A DNA stretch of 64,000 bases, taken from positions 20,293,116-20,357,115 of the forward strand of contig NC_049991.1 in NCBI RefSeq assembly GCF_000003815.2. Reading direction: 5' to 3'. The DNA comes from Branchiostoma floridae (lineage: Eukaryota > Chordata > Leptocardii > Amphioxiformes > Branchiostomatidae). Numbering within the stretch: the stretch's first letter is position 1; the number at the start of each line of letters is the position of its first letter. The notes beneath the pieces were generated by a model that saw nothing but the letters and a program-made list of their open reading frames with translations, had not been told where the DNA came from and made no database searches. Below, piece after piece: positions 1 to 11,887 of this stretch. Both the position numbers and the translations under genes were made by a program.

Positions 1-1886
1 CCACCCCCCGTGGCTCCCACAGTGGTACGTTCCTGGCGATAGCCTCGATGGCCTGACCAGCAGCGATCCTGGTGTCCCAGTTATCACTGCGCAGGAATGT
101 CAGCACCTGACACAAACAGGGTGGAAACATGATTAAATAATGTTCCATTGTGTCTAGTGCTTGATGCTTGGATGTCTAGTGACTATTTGATATGAAACTT
201 AAGTTAAAGTTAAACTAGTATTCATGATTAAAAAAGCTCGATAAGTCTTGTGGTTTCTTAAATGTGCTAAAAGTGTTTGTCTCCTAAAAAACGTCACATG
301 CAAAGGTTGCTAAATAAAGTAGTTATGACAGGAGAGGAGGTGGAACTGGCAAGGTCCTGGGCTATATAATATCTGAACTTAGAATGGACTTAGAACTTCA
401 TTTTGTTGATATGTTTTTGATTTGACATTTTTGATTTGTTTTGTGAATTGCTTCTGTTCAATCATTTATACAATGTGTAATCATCCCTTCATTAGATTTA
501 TTGTATAATTTCTCAATTTATGTCATGTCATTAGTTTAATCATGAATGATTTTGCCATATGATTTTGCACTTTCTTTTACTGCTTTGTTACCTGGGCCCA
601 CTTGAAAATCAGCAAAAAATGCTGAAGGTGCTATCCAGGAGCTCACAAGATGAAGTAAATAAATGATAAATAAACAACTACAGTTTCAACATCAGGGAAT
701 GGACAGGCAGATCACTAGCACACAGAAGGCAAAGAACAGGGAAGGACGGAGGAGGCACTTGGAGACTAGTGCTAGAGGCAACCATGGTCCCTGACCCTCA
801 GTAGATGAGGATGGGACTAGGTGACAGTTTCTCATCGTACCTTAGCCAGCAGGTTGTGCAGCTCGTGTGGATGCAGCTTCTGCACCTGTCCGATCTGCAG
901 CGCTGCGGACTTCCTGATGACGGGAGTCGAACCCGTGTCCAGCAGGGTGAACAGGCGGTCCAGTCTGGAGGAGACAGGGAACAGAGAATGTTGTTCACAA
1001 AGCATCACAGGGTTGGACAAGTTTTCTGAAATTCACTTGTCCTATCGGGCAAGCACATAAAAGAATTACTTGCCCGAACCAACTTTTCACTTGCCCAAAA
1101 TCTAAATTACATTTTTCTATTTATTTTCACTTCCATCAATGAAATCCTTGTTATTGGCTCTGTTTTTCTGTGTTGACCAATGTTTGATGCCATCGCTGTA
1201 AAAGTATCAAAATCTCACTCAATGGAAAAATCTCGGTAGGACATGCACTTGCCCAATCAGCACTTTCACTTGCCCGGGACAATGGGGCTTAAGTGGACCT
1301 GTCCAACCCTGGTATCAGATGATAGTATCATAATCACCATCATCACATACTTTAATATATAGTAAAATCTATGTTATATCTATCTACATGGAACTGTCAA
1401 AATTTAGTCAAGGTCTTCTTAGTTCACTATAAAGTAAATAAGTAAAGTGAAAGTGTAAGTGAAATGATCATACATCTGTGTATGCAATTGCCATACTGAA
1501 CAACACACGAGGCCAGGATACCAGTAACTAGTACTGCAATTGTAAAAGGCTTCCAGGTACAGCTATATTTTTATATTTTTATGTTTCTATTTTATAATAT
1601 TTCTACCGATATATTAATAAAATAATAAAAATATAACTAAATATGATAAATCATATCATGAAATATAACAAATAAATGGTACCTAAATAAAACTAAAATG
1701 CAGGCTGTTTTGGTTCTCCCAAATAAACACCTAATCCCAGTTAAACGTGACTAAAATTATAACATGTCATGATCTGGATATGTTTACAAAATTTTGTTTA
1801 TTTATTTGTCTATTCAAATTATTTATTTACTTTTTACTTCTTTACTAAACTAACAGGACGCAAAGTGTACATCACCTGGTAGCCAT
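1..1886 (-). CDS. BTAF1: BTAF1 (TBP-associated factor 172 / Mot1 ATPase), 5' part only
   Basis: Coding exons on the minus strand: 1886-1876 (11 nt, ATG GCT ACC AG, then donor GTGATG), 964-841 (acceptor CTCCAG, donor GTACG) and 106-1 (acceptor TGTGTCAG), continuing off the window. The joined product starts M-A-T-R and has the family's N-terminal signature RLDRLFTLLDTGSTP, then KLHPHEL and DNWDTRIAAGQAIEAIA, which match the first HEAT repeats of vertebrate BTAF1. Only about 80 of roughly 1,850 residues are present. The family is a Swi2/Snf2 ATPase that strips TBP from DNA; the HEAT-repeat N-terminus grips TBP, while the ATPase lies outside this window. Exon phases join cleanly. The ATG is chosen because it is followed immediately by a GT donor whose phase fits exon 2 and because vertebrate BTAF1 also has a tiny first coding segment. 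It is divergent from NOL12. Confidence 0.93.
107..840 (-). other. BTAF1 intron 2
   Basis: AT-rich intron between the GTACG donor (840) and the TGTGTCAG acceptor (107). I see no further exon, RNA gene or clear transposon end in it. Confidence 0.8.
1008..1311. mobile_element. MITE, CAGGGTT family, copy 1
   Basis: A 304-bp element inside BTAF1 intron 1. Its ends are inverted: CAGGGTTGGACA at the left and TGTCCAACCCTG at the right. The flanks GCATCA (1002-1007) and GTATCA (1312-1317) look like a 6-bp target duplication with one mismatch. Internally it repeats the words ACTTGCCC and GGGCAAG. No coding capacity. A second copy lies at 18604-18990. Confidence 0.75.
1312..1875 (-). other. Rest of BTAF1 intron 1
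   Basis: AT-rich, with ATAAAATAATAAAAATA-like low complexity near 1570-1680. No exon recognised. Confidence 0.6.
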
Positions 1887-2488
1887 GGCGACCTGGCTGT
1901 TCCCAGGAGACGGGATTTAGCCCTTATATCCGTTTCCTTGTTGTCGCGGATTTAGATGAGATCAGGGATCAAGGACCCACGATAACACCACCACCAAATC
2001 TCCGCAGCAGACGAATTTCTCCACAAAATCGCCCCTCCTTCGCTTCTACTCCTCTCTCCGTCCACAAACATCGGTTTTTACGAATCTGAACCGGCCCGAA
2101 AGCTCACCGACCGACCCATGCCCCGATTCACACCCTGCCCGCGAAGGCATGGAGGCGGAAAAAGAAAGTTTGGTGGCACTTTGTATTTATACCAGACGCC
2201 ATTTTGAGCACCCACCCTGAGACTTAGTAACGGTAGCGCTGATTGGCTACCATCGCAATTATTCACCTTATTCAACCAATCCAATAAAGTTTTATGTATT
2301 TGATTGTCTGGCGGGAATATACACAAAACACAGGGGCTGATTCGCGACAAAATTGTTGATGTTGAAAATTTTTCCCATGAAATAAGAAGTTTGTTTACAG
2401 AGAAAACAAAATAGTAAACATCTGCGGAACGGACGGGATCATATAAAAAGGCTTGATGTCCCGACGTGCACTGCGAGGACAATACAAA
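1887..2488. promoter_or_regulatory. Shared BTAF1/NOL12 divergent promoter region
   Basis: About 600 bp separate the two start codons, which point away from each other. The segment contains CCAAT boxes in both orientations (GATTGGCT near 2240, CCAATCCAAT near 2276-2285) and an E2F-like GGCGGGAA at 2310-2317. There is no convincing TATA box. This is typical of a CpG-type housekeeping promoter driving both genes. Transcription starts cannot be placed from sequence alone. Confidence 0.65.
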
Positions 2489-4966
2489 ATGGCGCTGAGA
2501 CATTCCGGCGGAGGAGGTCGGCGTGGGAAGAACAAGAAAACTAAGGTCGCTCTCGTGTTTGACGAGGACGCAAGGAGGTCGGTTTCTAGCTCGGAAGTTA
2601 GCTAAACTATCGAAGACTATTATAGCGAAGTTTTGTGAGGTTTGGCTGTTCTTGTGTTGTACTGTTGAGTAAACATTTCGAGAGGCGTAAACACGGAGAG
2701 CACACATGCATGTGCTTGTACTGTCGTATTCTCCAAGCAGAGGTTGGGTTGCGGAGATCGTAGTGGTCGGGATTTTTACCGGCTCGCTCTTCTCAGAGAG
2801 TACTAGTAAGTTGTACATGTGAGATGATATGACATTGTGTGTACTTTGCCTATGCATGACGCACCTCATTAACTCTGTGAAAAATTGAGTTATTGTTGGA
2901 TTTGAGAAATCATGTTTAACTTTTCATAAAATATTTTATGTATGTTCTGGATTGTGGGTGTTACTTAACTAAATTATGTTGGGAATGGGTATGTACAATT
3001 TTAATAAAAGATCTATACATCTTTTTTAGTTTTAGAATGGCTGGCAACATTTTGTTTCTCAAATAAACAATATTAGCACAAATTAAAAGTGACCCACCTC
3101 TTTGAAGGAACATTGCTGTTCAATGTTCATGCAAAGTGGCCTCTCGCAACAGCTCTCCTTTAGAATTAGATGCAGGTGCAATTAGGTTACTATCACCTTT
3201 GCAGGATGTCAACCCAGAGACTGGACTGTAAGGTTTGATCCTCTCACACCAGGAAGGTCCGCTACTCTTTTCGATAAGTGTGGCGGGTTCTTTAATGTGC
3301 TTTAGGTGTGCCTCTCCCCGAACATAGGACCGCCATTTCAGTTTTGATGTCCTATCTAAAGGATGGACCTAGTGGAAGCTAAGTACTCATTTTAACCCGA
3401 GTGAAGTGAGGAAAGTCGTGTTGTTGTACCTGTAGTTCTGATTAATTATGTACAGAATGTTTGTGTGACTTTCTTCTCAATCTGTGCTGATTTCAGAGAG
3501 TACCTGACTGGGTTCAAAAAGAGGAAGGATGCTCGGAGAAAGAGGGCCAAGGAGGAGTTTGACAACAGAGTGAAAAATGAAATGAAAAGGATAAAGGCAA
3601 AGGTGACGTGACATTTTTTTTTTAGATGTGAGTAGAGAATTAGGTTAGAAGTAATAGTAAGCTAGCCCATGATTTGGAGTGCACTCATGCAATGTGATGC
3701 AATTGTTAAAAGCTTACTGTCAGGGGTCATCAACTTTATTCTATTTCCCCACAATTCATCACACTGTTCATCAGCAATTTAAATTTGAGTTGACTTAAAT
3801 TTGAATTTAAGTTCCTTATTATCATAAACTTAACAGTTTGTAACGGGAATGATCTCACAATCTTAAGTGCAGATCGTGGTTAAAAAGAACATCATTAACC
3901 ATGTGAACAAAGTTGATTAATTAGCTTTACTTATTGTATCTTACAGAAGAAGCAATGGCTAGAGGAAAGGATGGTCCATATCCCCAAAGTACCAGGTGAA
4001 GTATCTCAGTTATCCCTTATTACTGATACAGTGATAGTGTAGTTAACAATTATTGGAGAAAATTAGATCTCCGTTGTCTACTATGATACAGATGACACCA
4101 GACTCACTCATTCATTGATTCATTCATTAACTTAGTCAGTCACTCACTCACTCATTAACTTACTCAGACACATGCTCACTCACTCACTCACCCTTTTGTA
4201 TTTGTTTTCGCACATACTGTATGTTTGATGGTGGATTTGTGAAATTTCAGATTTGGATGACTTGGAGACAGAACAGAAGGTGATAGAACACCCAGGCCAC
4301 ACCGTTACCGTGACAACAATAGCAGACTTGGACCTGACTGACCGAGGAGGTCGCGGTCTGGGTACCAACAAGGTCTGTCATTGTTCTTCCTTATATTTAT
4401 CCTCCATTATGTGAAGTTGTCTACTTTGCTCTCACTGTAAAAATTCTTTTGATGCTATCATCAAGAGAGATTCAAAACACACACAACTGAACTTTTTGGC
4501 ATCCGTTAAACGTGACAGTTGGTTTGTAGGAATCCACGTGCATATGCAAATGTGTCTACAGCACATTTTTTCAAGAATATCTCTATTTTATTCAATTTTC
4601 TAAATAGATTAACAAATGTTTGTCTAGTATTCATCTATTCCACACTTCTTATAATGTAATTTTAACAAGAATGAACCGTTACAGATTGATTATGCAGAAG
4701 AAGACACAACAGTCAAGCCTCCCACAAACAATAGCGACTCTGAGGAAGAAAAGGACCCGGAAGAGTCCCCCTCAGAACAAAGAACTGGGAAGAACCCCAA
4801 GAAATGGAAATTCAAAGCACCAGTCATGTCTGGCAGTAAGAAACACCTAAAGAAAAGACCACATCACAAGATTGATGCCAGGAGCAAAGTCAAGTTCAAG
4901 CACAAGAAGGGTGGGAAACTTACCAAAAAGCAGAGAAGATGTGCCAAAGGACAGACTAAGGATTAA
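2489..4966 (+). CDS. NOL12: NOL12, nucleolar protein 12 (Nop25/Rrp17 family)
   Basis: Five coding exons: 2489-2577, 3497-3602, 3947-3995, 4251-4372 and 4685-4966, all with GT-AG borders and matching phases, giving 215 aa plus stop TAA. Vertebrate NOL12 is about the same length (human 213 aa). Recognised blocks are a basic start with VALVFDED, then RREYLTGFKKRKDARRKRAK (the Nop25 core), a charged helix, HPGHTVTVTTIADLDL near residue 105, and a Lys/Arg-rich tail suited to a nucleolar protein. The family binds RNA and works in pre-rRNA processing and nucleolar integrity; the yeast relative Rrp17 is a 5'-3' exonuclease. An acidic stretch (DSEEEKDPEES) precedes the basic tail. The start codon is AAAATGG, a good context, and directly precedes the conserved N-terminus. 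Confidence 0.95.
2727..2802. repeat. Short dispersed repeat (CTCCAAGCAGAGGTTG family)
   Basis: Begins with CTCCAAGCAGAGGTTG and ends with AGAGAGTAC, close to an inverted end. The same words occur at 58117-58330 inside the large copy-7 transposon (CTCCAAGCAGAGGTTGAATCG; ATCGGGATTTCTACCGGCTC). It sits in NOL12 intron 1, 150 bp after the exon. Confidence 0.55.
3180..3430. repeat. Possible SINE-like dispersed repeat in NOL12 intron 1
   Basis: The words GTGTGGCGGGTTCTTTAATGTGC and GTGTGCCTCTCCCCGAACA, followed by a GGACC...GTCCTATCTAAAGGA segment, look like a repeat met in many marine invertebrate genomes. I recognise this only from memory. No second copy lies in this window and I see no clear ends. 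Confidence 0.35.
4088..4195. repeat. CACT/ATTC microsatellite
   Basis: Degenerate tetranucleotide repeat (CACTCATTCATTGATT..., CACTCACTCACTCA) in NOL12 intron 3, just upstream of exon 4. Confidence 0.8.
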
Positions 4967-5051
4967 CTGATGCTACAGACTTTACTTCACAATGTGGACC
5001 AAACTTCTTGGTTGTTTCTGAGGATAAACTGAATTGAATTGAACTTCTGAG

Positions 5052-5057
5052 AATAAA
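5052..5057 (+). terminator. NOL12 polyadenylation signal
   Basis: AATAAA 86 bases after the NOL12 stop codon, followed by T/GT-rich sequence (GTTGTATGTTACTGGTTGTC). Confidence 0.75.
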
Positions 5058-5059
5058 GT

Positions 5060-6281
5060 TAAAAAGATCTTTACATGTTGTATGTTACTGGTTGTCTGTG
5101 TCTATGAATTGTAATGTCAATGAGGAAAGGGTAGCATGTGGTAGCTTTTGTCCAGACTAGCCTCAGTTGCAGACTTCTTGGAGTGCAGGCGTTTATTTTC
5201 TTGTGGAGAGCACTGATGCATGGCAAATAGACCCTCTGGCATAAACCTAGCCCATAATGAAATATGCAAATCGTGCTCCTCAAAAACATAAATGCAGGTG
5301 TTTGAGCAAGTCTGCAAAGGGGACTTAGTCCAGTGCTTTATTTTGCTGCCCAATGATGACTCTAGCAGTGGTAGGAGAGTTGATACCAGGCTATAGGATA
5401 CTGGGAATGGTCGGTGATTGTCTTGGAAGGAACAAACTGAGTAAGCACCTCAAAAGGTATAGAAACTTGAGGAAAAAGAAAGAATGTGGGGGATGAAGTA
5501 TTTTCTTAGACTAAAAACAGAAGACATGATAGTCATGCTTCTGGTTCTGGCTCAGGGACTAATGAAAGCTATTGAGCACTTTGCTATTGTTCATTTTTTT
5601 GCAACATCTTTATCTAAACTTTCTCTACAGTATAAGAAATTGGTGGTTGCCATATTTGTAGCTTTGGTTCCAATGAAGTGATATCTATCATTTTTCTATC
5701 CAAGGGTGTTGAAAAGATCTATTTCCTAAACCTTGCTCTATCAACATGGCCTGGTATCCAGCCGTATTATAGCTCCCGAGTCTCTTCTGTCCTCTTCGCT
5801 AGTAGTACGCTACTATCATTATCAATAGCCATATCACTGCTAAAGCGAAGAGGAGCAATAGCCTCCATAGCAGCCTCTCTGGGGTCTTTTTTTGACTCAT
5901 AGTACACTTTTGCTGGCTAGTCCTTTTTGTACAACGGGGCCTATGGTCAAGCAACCTAGTACTAAATGAAATGGGTAGCTAAAGTGTATTATAAGCCAAA
6001 AAAAAGCCGGGCCCCAGAAAACCTGCTATGGAAGCTACAGTAGCAGAGTTATTTTGCCTGGTATAATAGAAAGAATGCTAGTGTCCATGTTTTTGGCAGC
6101 TTTACAAGTTATTAGTTATTAAAGTGCCCTGTCATTTCTGGCCTGTGTTGTTTATACACATCACTGGATTCCCTGTGAGTTTGTCCAATCTTGAATGTGT
6201 CCACAGCTAAAATGTTCACGTAATTTTGGTGCCATCACTGAATTTTCAGGAAGATTTTTCCAACATAGAAACTTAAAAAAC
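5060..6281. other. Intergenic DNA
   Basis: No gene recognised. Near 5790-5860 CTCTTCGCT and AGCGAAGAG form a short inverted repeat, and GCCTGGTAT occurs at 5750 and again at 6057, so an old inverted-repeat insertion of about 300 bp is possible but not provable here. Confidence 0.5.
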
Positions 6282-6774
6282 TTAAGAGCGAATGTCTGTA
6301 AGGGTCAAACAATGGTGGCACCGGTCAAAAAATAGATTTGGCTCCTTTTTTGCACAGTGATAGTACTTGGTACACAACCCCTCAAAATAGCTTTCTTGCT
6401 TCTCAGAAGTTGCCATGGCAACAGGCCAAAGAAGTTTTGGGGCCATTTTGCCGGATTTGGGCATGTCAAAAACATGAAAATTTGCCAACTTTAGGGCACT
6501 ATCACTGAACAATGCTTTAACTAAACAACAAAGGCAGAATATGCTGATCAGAGCAATGCCTAAACTTGTATGAAACAGCAGTAAAGTTAATCTCCTGTAA
6601 ATTCTAAGGCCCTGGGCAGCCTGAATACAATACACTGTTTTCAGGTTTTAAAGAATCTGAAATTTTGCCCAACTTCAAAGCGCTGAAAGTCCATAAGTAT
6701 AAAATATTTTCGCTTGCAATTTACTACAAATAATAACCTACTATAGGGCTATTAGATGAATGCTAGCAAAGTTT

Positions 6775-7327
6775 GGGTTCTTGTTTTGTTGCTACGCAAT
6801 CGTCCATCGAAGTGGGTCAAATTTCATGATTTTGATAATATGTCATTTTGTGCTCTCTTTAAACAATCATAAGTCCCATACCAAAGTTGCTCTGCAATTA
6901 AAATTTACATGGATTATAAACCAATGTATTGTCTAACAAGTGCATGTTTGTAAAGTTCGGGTTCTTGTTTCGTTGCTACGTAATTGTCCTTTAAAGTGGG
7001 TCAATTTTCATGATTTTGATAAAATACCTTATTTTGCATCATCTTCGAACAATCATAACTCACAAGCCAAAATTGTTCTGTAACTAGAATTTACCTGAAA
7101 TGTAAACCAAGATATTGTTTCTCAAGGTCATGCTTGTAGAGTTTGGGTTCTTGTTTTGTTGCTAAGCAATTGTCCGTTAAAGTGGGTCAATTTTCATGAT
7201 TTTGATGATATATCATTTTGTGCTCTCTTTGAACTGTCATAAGTTGCAAAGTAAATTTGTTCTGAAATTGAAATTGACAAGGAATACAAACGAATATATT
7301 GTCTATCAAATGCATGTTTGGACAGTT
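6775..7327. repeat. Three ~184-bp tandem units in the left palindrome arm
   Basis: Units begin at the GGGTTCTTG word at 6775, 6959 and 7145. Each contains TTGCTAnGnAATtGTCC, a GTGGGTCAA word and a TTTTGCNTC/TTTTGTGCTC word. Copies are clearly diverged from each other, so the tandem repeat is older than the arm duplication. Confidence 0.85.
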
Positions 7328-7752
7328 CGAGTTCGGGTATTTTAACAGTGAAGGTACATGTCCCTGAAAGTAGGTTGTATTCCACTGACTTTTCCACAAA
7401 TCATGTTCTTGACAACAGTGATACACAGTCTTTGTTTTTATAGAACCGATGTAGCAATGTGCTATCACCATGAAAAAAAACATTCGTAGGGATTATATAC
7501 TACACAAAGTCATATTTATGTTTAATGTCAGATTAATCCACTCTGAACTTTCAAACATTCTGCTAGTTTTAAAGCTAAGCATTACGAATGACTACAGTCT
7601 TAAACATGTTTGCATCCCCACAATATGACGACTTATTTCTACATTGGAACAAATATCATAAATCTCTGTGCATCTTTCTTTCACAGTAAGGCCATGTTGA
7701 TTTGATTATATGGATGACATCCTCTGCGAACGTTTTTCAGTTTCTGCTATTC

Positions 7753-8610
7753 NNNNNNNNNNNNNNNNNNNNNNNNNNNNNNNNNNNNNNNNNNNNNNNN
7801 NNNNNNNNNNNNNNNNNNNNNNNNNNNNNNNNNNNNNNNNNNNNNNNNNNNNNNNNNNNNNNNNNNNNNNNNNNNNNNNNNNNNNNNNNNNNNNNNNNNN
7901 NNNNNNNNNNNNNNNNNNNNNNNNNNNNNNNNNNNNNNNNNNNNNNNNNNNNNNNNNNNNNNNNNNNNNNNNNNNNNNNNNNNNNNNNNNNNNNNNNNNN
8001 NNNNNNNNNNNNNNNNNNNNNNNNNNNNNNNNNNNNNNNNNNNNNNNNNNNNNNNNNNNNNNNNNNNNNNNNNNNNNNNNNNNNNNNNNNNNNNNNNNNN
8101 NNNNNNNNNNNNNNNNNNNNNNNNNNNNNNNNNNNNNNNNNNNNNNNNNNNNNNNNNNNNNNNNNNNNNNNNNNNNNNNNNNNNNNNNNNNNNNNNNNNN
8201 NNNNNNNNNNNNNNNNNNNNNNNNNNNNNNNNNNNNNNNNNNNNNNNNNNNNNNNNNNNNNNNNNNNNNNNNNNNNNNNNNNNNNNNNNNNNNNNNNNNN
8301 NNNNNNNNNNNNNNNNNNNNNNNNNNNNNNNNNNNNNNNNNNNNNNNNNNNNNNNNNNNNNNNNNNNNNNNNNNNNNNNNNNNNNNNNNNNNNNNNNNNN
8401 NNNNNNNNNNNNNNNNNNNNNNNNNNNNNNNNNNNNNNNNNNNNNNNNNNNNNNNNNNNNNNNNNNNNNNNNNNNNNNNNNNNNNNNNNNNNNNNNNNNN
8501 NNNNNNNNNNNNNNNNNNNNNNNNNNNNNNNNNNNNNNNNNNNNNNNNNNNNNNNNNNNNNNNNNNNNNNNNNNNNNNNNNNNNNNNNNNNNNNNNNNNN
8601 NNNNNNNNNN
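7753..8610. other. Assembly gap (858 N)
   Basis: Run of N inside the spacer of the palindrome. Palindromes are hard to assemble, so the gap size and spacer content are uncertain. Confidence 0.99.
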
Positions 8611-9414
8611 CATTTACAAATCCCATCTCCAAGTAATACGGGCTAACTGTCTTTGTACCTTTGACTGTAGAAACTTGGTTCAATTGACTATAAACTCTAC
8701 TTGACTTCCTCTTGCTGTCTTCTTGGCCCCCGGTATGACCCCAAATGCCTGCCGACATAGTGTGTCCATTTTGTAATTGGCGAAACCTGTTCCTCTGATT
8801 TTTTTTCAGGTCTGTTTTTTTCGGATAGGTCCAAGAAGAAAAAAATGTCTTGCTCCTGTATAATGTACTGGTCCCTAAGTGTTGGTATACCATGCTATGT
8901 GTGTTTAGTCCTATGTTCAACCTTCCTGGCCACTTTGATTTCACACTGGAGGCAACTTTTTTTTTTTTGCCAAACTTTTTTTTTATTCGCTCGCTCGCAT
9001 CAATTTTGGAGTTCCCAGAGGATGTCATCCATATAATCAAATCAACATGGCCTTACTGTGAAAGAAAGATGCACAGAGATTTATGATATTTGTTCCAATG
9101 TAGAAATAAGTCGTCATATTGTGGGGATGCAAACATGTTTAAGACTGTAGTCATTCGTAATGCTTAGCTTTAAAACTAGCAGAATGTTTGAAAGTTCAGA
9201 GTGGATTAATCTGACATTAAACATAAATATGACTTTGTGTAGAATATAATCCCTACAAATGTTTTTTTTCATGGTGATAGCACATTGCTACATCGGTTCT
9301 ATAAAAACAAAGACTGTGTATCACTGTTGTCAAGAACATGATTTGTGGAAAAGTCAGTGGAATACAACCTACTTTCAGGGACATGTACCTTCGCTGTTAA
9401 AATACCCGAACTCG

Positions 9415-9973
9415 AACTGTCCAAACATGCATTTGATAGACAATATATTCGTTTGTATGCCTTGTCAATTTCAATTTCAGAACAAATTTACTTTGCAACT
9501 TATGACAGTTCAAAGAGAGCACAAAATGATATATCATCAAAATCATGAAAATTGACCCACTTTAACGGACAATTGCTTAGCAACAAAACAAGAACCCAAA
9601 CTCTACAAGCATGACCTTGAGAAACAATATCTTGGTTTACATTTCAGGTAAATTCTAGTTACAGAACAATTTTGGCTTGTGAGTTATGATTGTTCGAAGA
9701 TGATGCAAAATAAGGTATTTTATCAAAATCATGAAAATTGACCCACTTTAAAGGACAATTACGTAGCAACGAAACAAGAACCCGAACTTTACAAACATGC
9801 ACTTGTTAGACAATACATTGGTTTATAATCCATGTAAATTTTAATTGCAGAGCAACTTTGGTATGGGACTTATGATTGTTTAAAGAGAGCACAAAATGAC
9901 ATATTGTCAAAATCATGAAATTTGACCCACTTCGATGGACGATTGCGTAGCAACAAAACAAGAACCCAAACTT
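9415..9973. repeat. Three ~184-bp tandem units in the right palindrome arm
   Basis: Mirror image of the left-arm array; the same three diverged units occur in reverse order, each ending in CAAGAACCC. Confidence 0.85.
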
Positions 9974-10466
9974 TGCTAGCATTCATCTAATAGCCCTATA
10001 GTAGGTTATTATTTGTAGTAAATTGCAAGCGAAAATATTTTATACTTATGGACTTTCAGTGCTTTGAAGTTGGGCAAAATTTCAGATTCTTTACAACCTG
10101 AAAACAGTGTATTGTATTCAGGCTGCCCAGGGCCTTAGAATTTACAGGAGATTAACTTTACTGCTGTTTCATACAAGTTTAGGCATTGCTCTGATCAGCA
10201 TATTCTGCCTTTGTTGTTTAGTTAAAGCATTGTTCAGTGATAGTGCCCTGAAGTTGGCAAATTTTCATGTTTTTGACATGCCCAAATCCGGCAAAATGGC
10301 CCCAAAACTTCTTTGGCCTGTTGCCATGGCAACGAGGGGTTCTGAGAAGAAAGAAAGCTATTTTGAGGGGTTGTGTACCAAGTACTATCACTGTGCAAAA
10401 AAGGAGCCAAATCTATTTTTTGACCGGTGCCACCATTGTTTGACCCTTACAGACATTCGCTCTTAA

Positions 10467-11887
10467 AACATGAGCACTCGGGGTTGTTTTTTTTCAACTT
10501 AATGATTTTTAAGCTCTGAGCTGAGAACAACTAGACAGTTGAGATCCTTTCCGTGTCCTCCATACAATGGAATACGCAATGGACGTTACATACTACTCAA
10601 AGATGTTTACGTCATCGTTCGGCAAACTTCGTGCCCTTCCGGAGGCTGTTCCATGATCCTCCCTCCGGAAGGGTGTCATTTGAGAAGCCGCCATCTTGGT
10701 AGGCGAGTTGTACACGTTTTCGGCGGAAAAATCACTTCGATCTCGCTTTGTGAATACAATATTTGCTCAATATCGACAGGTAAGGAGCATAAGGATATAA
10801 GGATCATATTTTCCATAAGTCGATGTTTTGTTTTGAGGGGGAAGGGGTAATTTTGAGAGTTGTTTTAGGGCGATTCGAAGGTTCCATTCGCGCTCTATTG
10901 GCATGGCTGTCAAATCAGTTGGGCGATGGTGACCCGCCCTTACGCAGTATTTATCCCATGCGTGGCGTATTTACTAATGCCTCTAAATCCTTGTCGTCAC
11001 TGCTTTACCTTATTTATCGCACACAGTAACAGGGGGTGTCGCTTTTCGTGGTACAGCGCGTTTTGAAACGAAACGACGTGAGAAATTTACGGCGAAATTT
11101 TCCTGGCCGAGGCTTCCGCCTAAAAATCGTTGACCTCGGAATTATTATGATAGAAGGGTCTTGAACCAGCACACACACGTCGTGCCGGGACGTCCTTGGT
11201 ACGGGGACCTACTCGGCATTCTAGCTCTTTCCACCAGCTTTGGCACCCTTCCATGCCCCGTAGGCTGTTCATTGCGTCTGTGTTATGCCTCTGTCTTTTT
11301 TCGGAGGTATCAAGCTGAGTTAGTGAGTAAGCAAGTCGCCCCCCTCCCCATAGCGTTGTTGTTAGAACCGGTGTCCTTCTGCGTTCGGCCGGCCTTGGAT
11401 CGCTCAGCTTTCATCCTTGTGACTTTTAGTGGGGCTTGAAAGAAACGCCAGCTTACGTAGACAGACATACAAATATACAGCTCTCTTTGTGGCACGGGAA
11501 TTTTCACAAGATCGTAAGAAAAATAGCCCTTGTTTAAGTTGGAAGCCATAGCGAAACTCGAGTTTTGGTTGCGTAATTTGTTGTTACTCGGCTTGGTTTA
11601 CGTCGTAGTCGCGCTTGCAGCGAATTTCTCTTTCCATAAAAGGTTTCATCTTTTGAAAGTGTTAATATTTCTTCATACTAGCAAAGGATACAGGCATGAA
11701 CTTCCAGGAAGTCTTAGAGATATTTTTCAAACTTCCTCTGGAGAAACAGGAAATGGTATAATCGCTTCCTCCATGCAGCGTCAGTCATATGAGTCTTAAA
11801 TCCATTTTACATGTAGGTGTTTCCCATGCATAAGTTCCTAATGTATAACAGTAACAACCCATTTGGTGTCTGTGTTCCATGTTGCAG
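10467..11887 (+). promoter_or_regulatory. Probable epsin promoter and noncoding first exon
   Basis: CpG dinucleotides become frequent from about 10610 to 11420, unlike the AT-rich flanks. A consensus-like donor, CGACAG|GTAAGG, ends at 10779, and an acceptor, CATGTTGCAG, ends at 11887, just before the exon that holds the epsin ATG. I infer a noncoding exon ending at 10779 and an intron 10780-11887. CTTCCGGAGG and CCTCCCTCCGGAAG at 10637-10671 form a small inverted repeat containing ETS-like CCGGAAG. Exact transcription start unknown. Confidence 0.5.

Larger units (their letters stand above)
6282..10466. mobile_element. 4.2-kb foldback (palindromic) element flanked by TTAA
   Basis: The left arm 6282-7726 and right arm 9016-10466 are inverted copies over about 1.45 kb and differ by only scattered changes and small indels; for example, the right arm has a few extra bases next to GCCATGGCAAC. 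Both outer ends read TTAA then GAGCGAATGTCTG, so the symmetry stops exactly at TTAA. TTAA target sites are typical of Kolobok and piggyBac transposons. The spacer 7727-9015 includes an 858-N gap, so a transposase could be hidden there; none is visible in the readable part. Alternatively it is a plain inverted duplication. Confidence 0.75.

Noticed and set aside
2078-2869. 263-codon open frame on the minus strand across the shared promoter and NOL12 exon 1
   Set aside because: It overlaps a well-supported exon on the other strand, has no recognisable domain and no splice or family support. Long chance frame.
7702-9040. Open frames of 288-444 codons across 7753-8610
   Set aside because: They are open only because the stretch is N.
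6282-10466. Matching open frames of 98-119 codons in both palindrome arms
   Set aside because: They are duplicated only because the arms are copies; composition is low-complexity, no domain is recognised, and some lie over the 184-bp tandem units.
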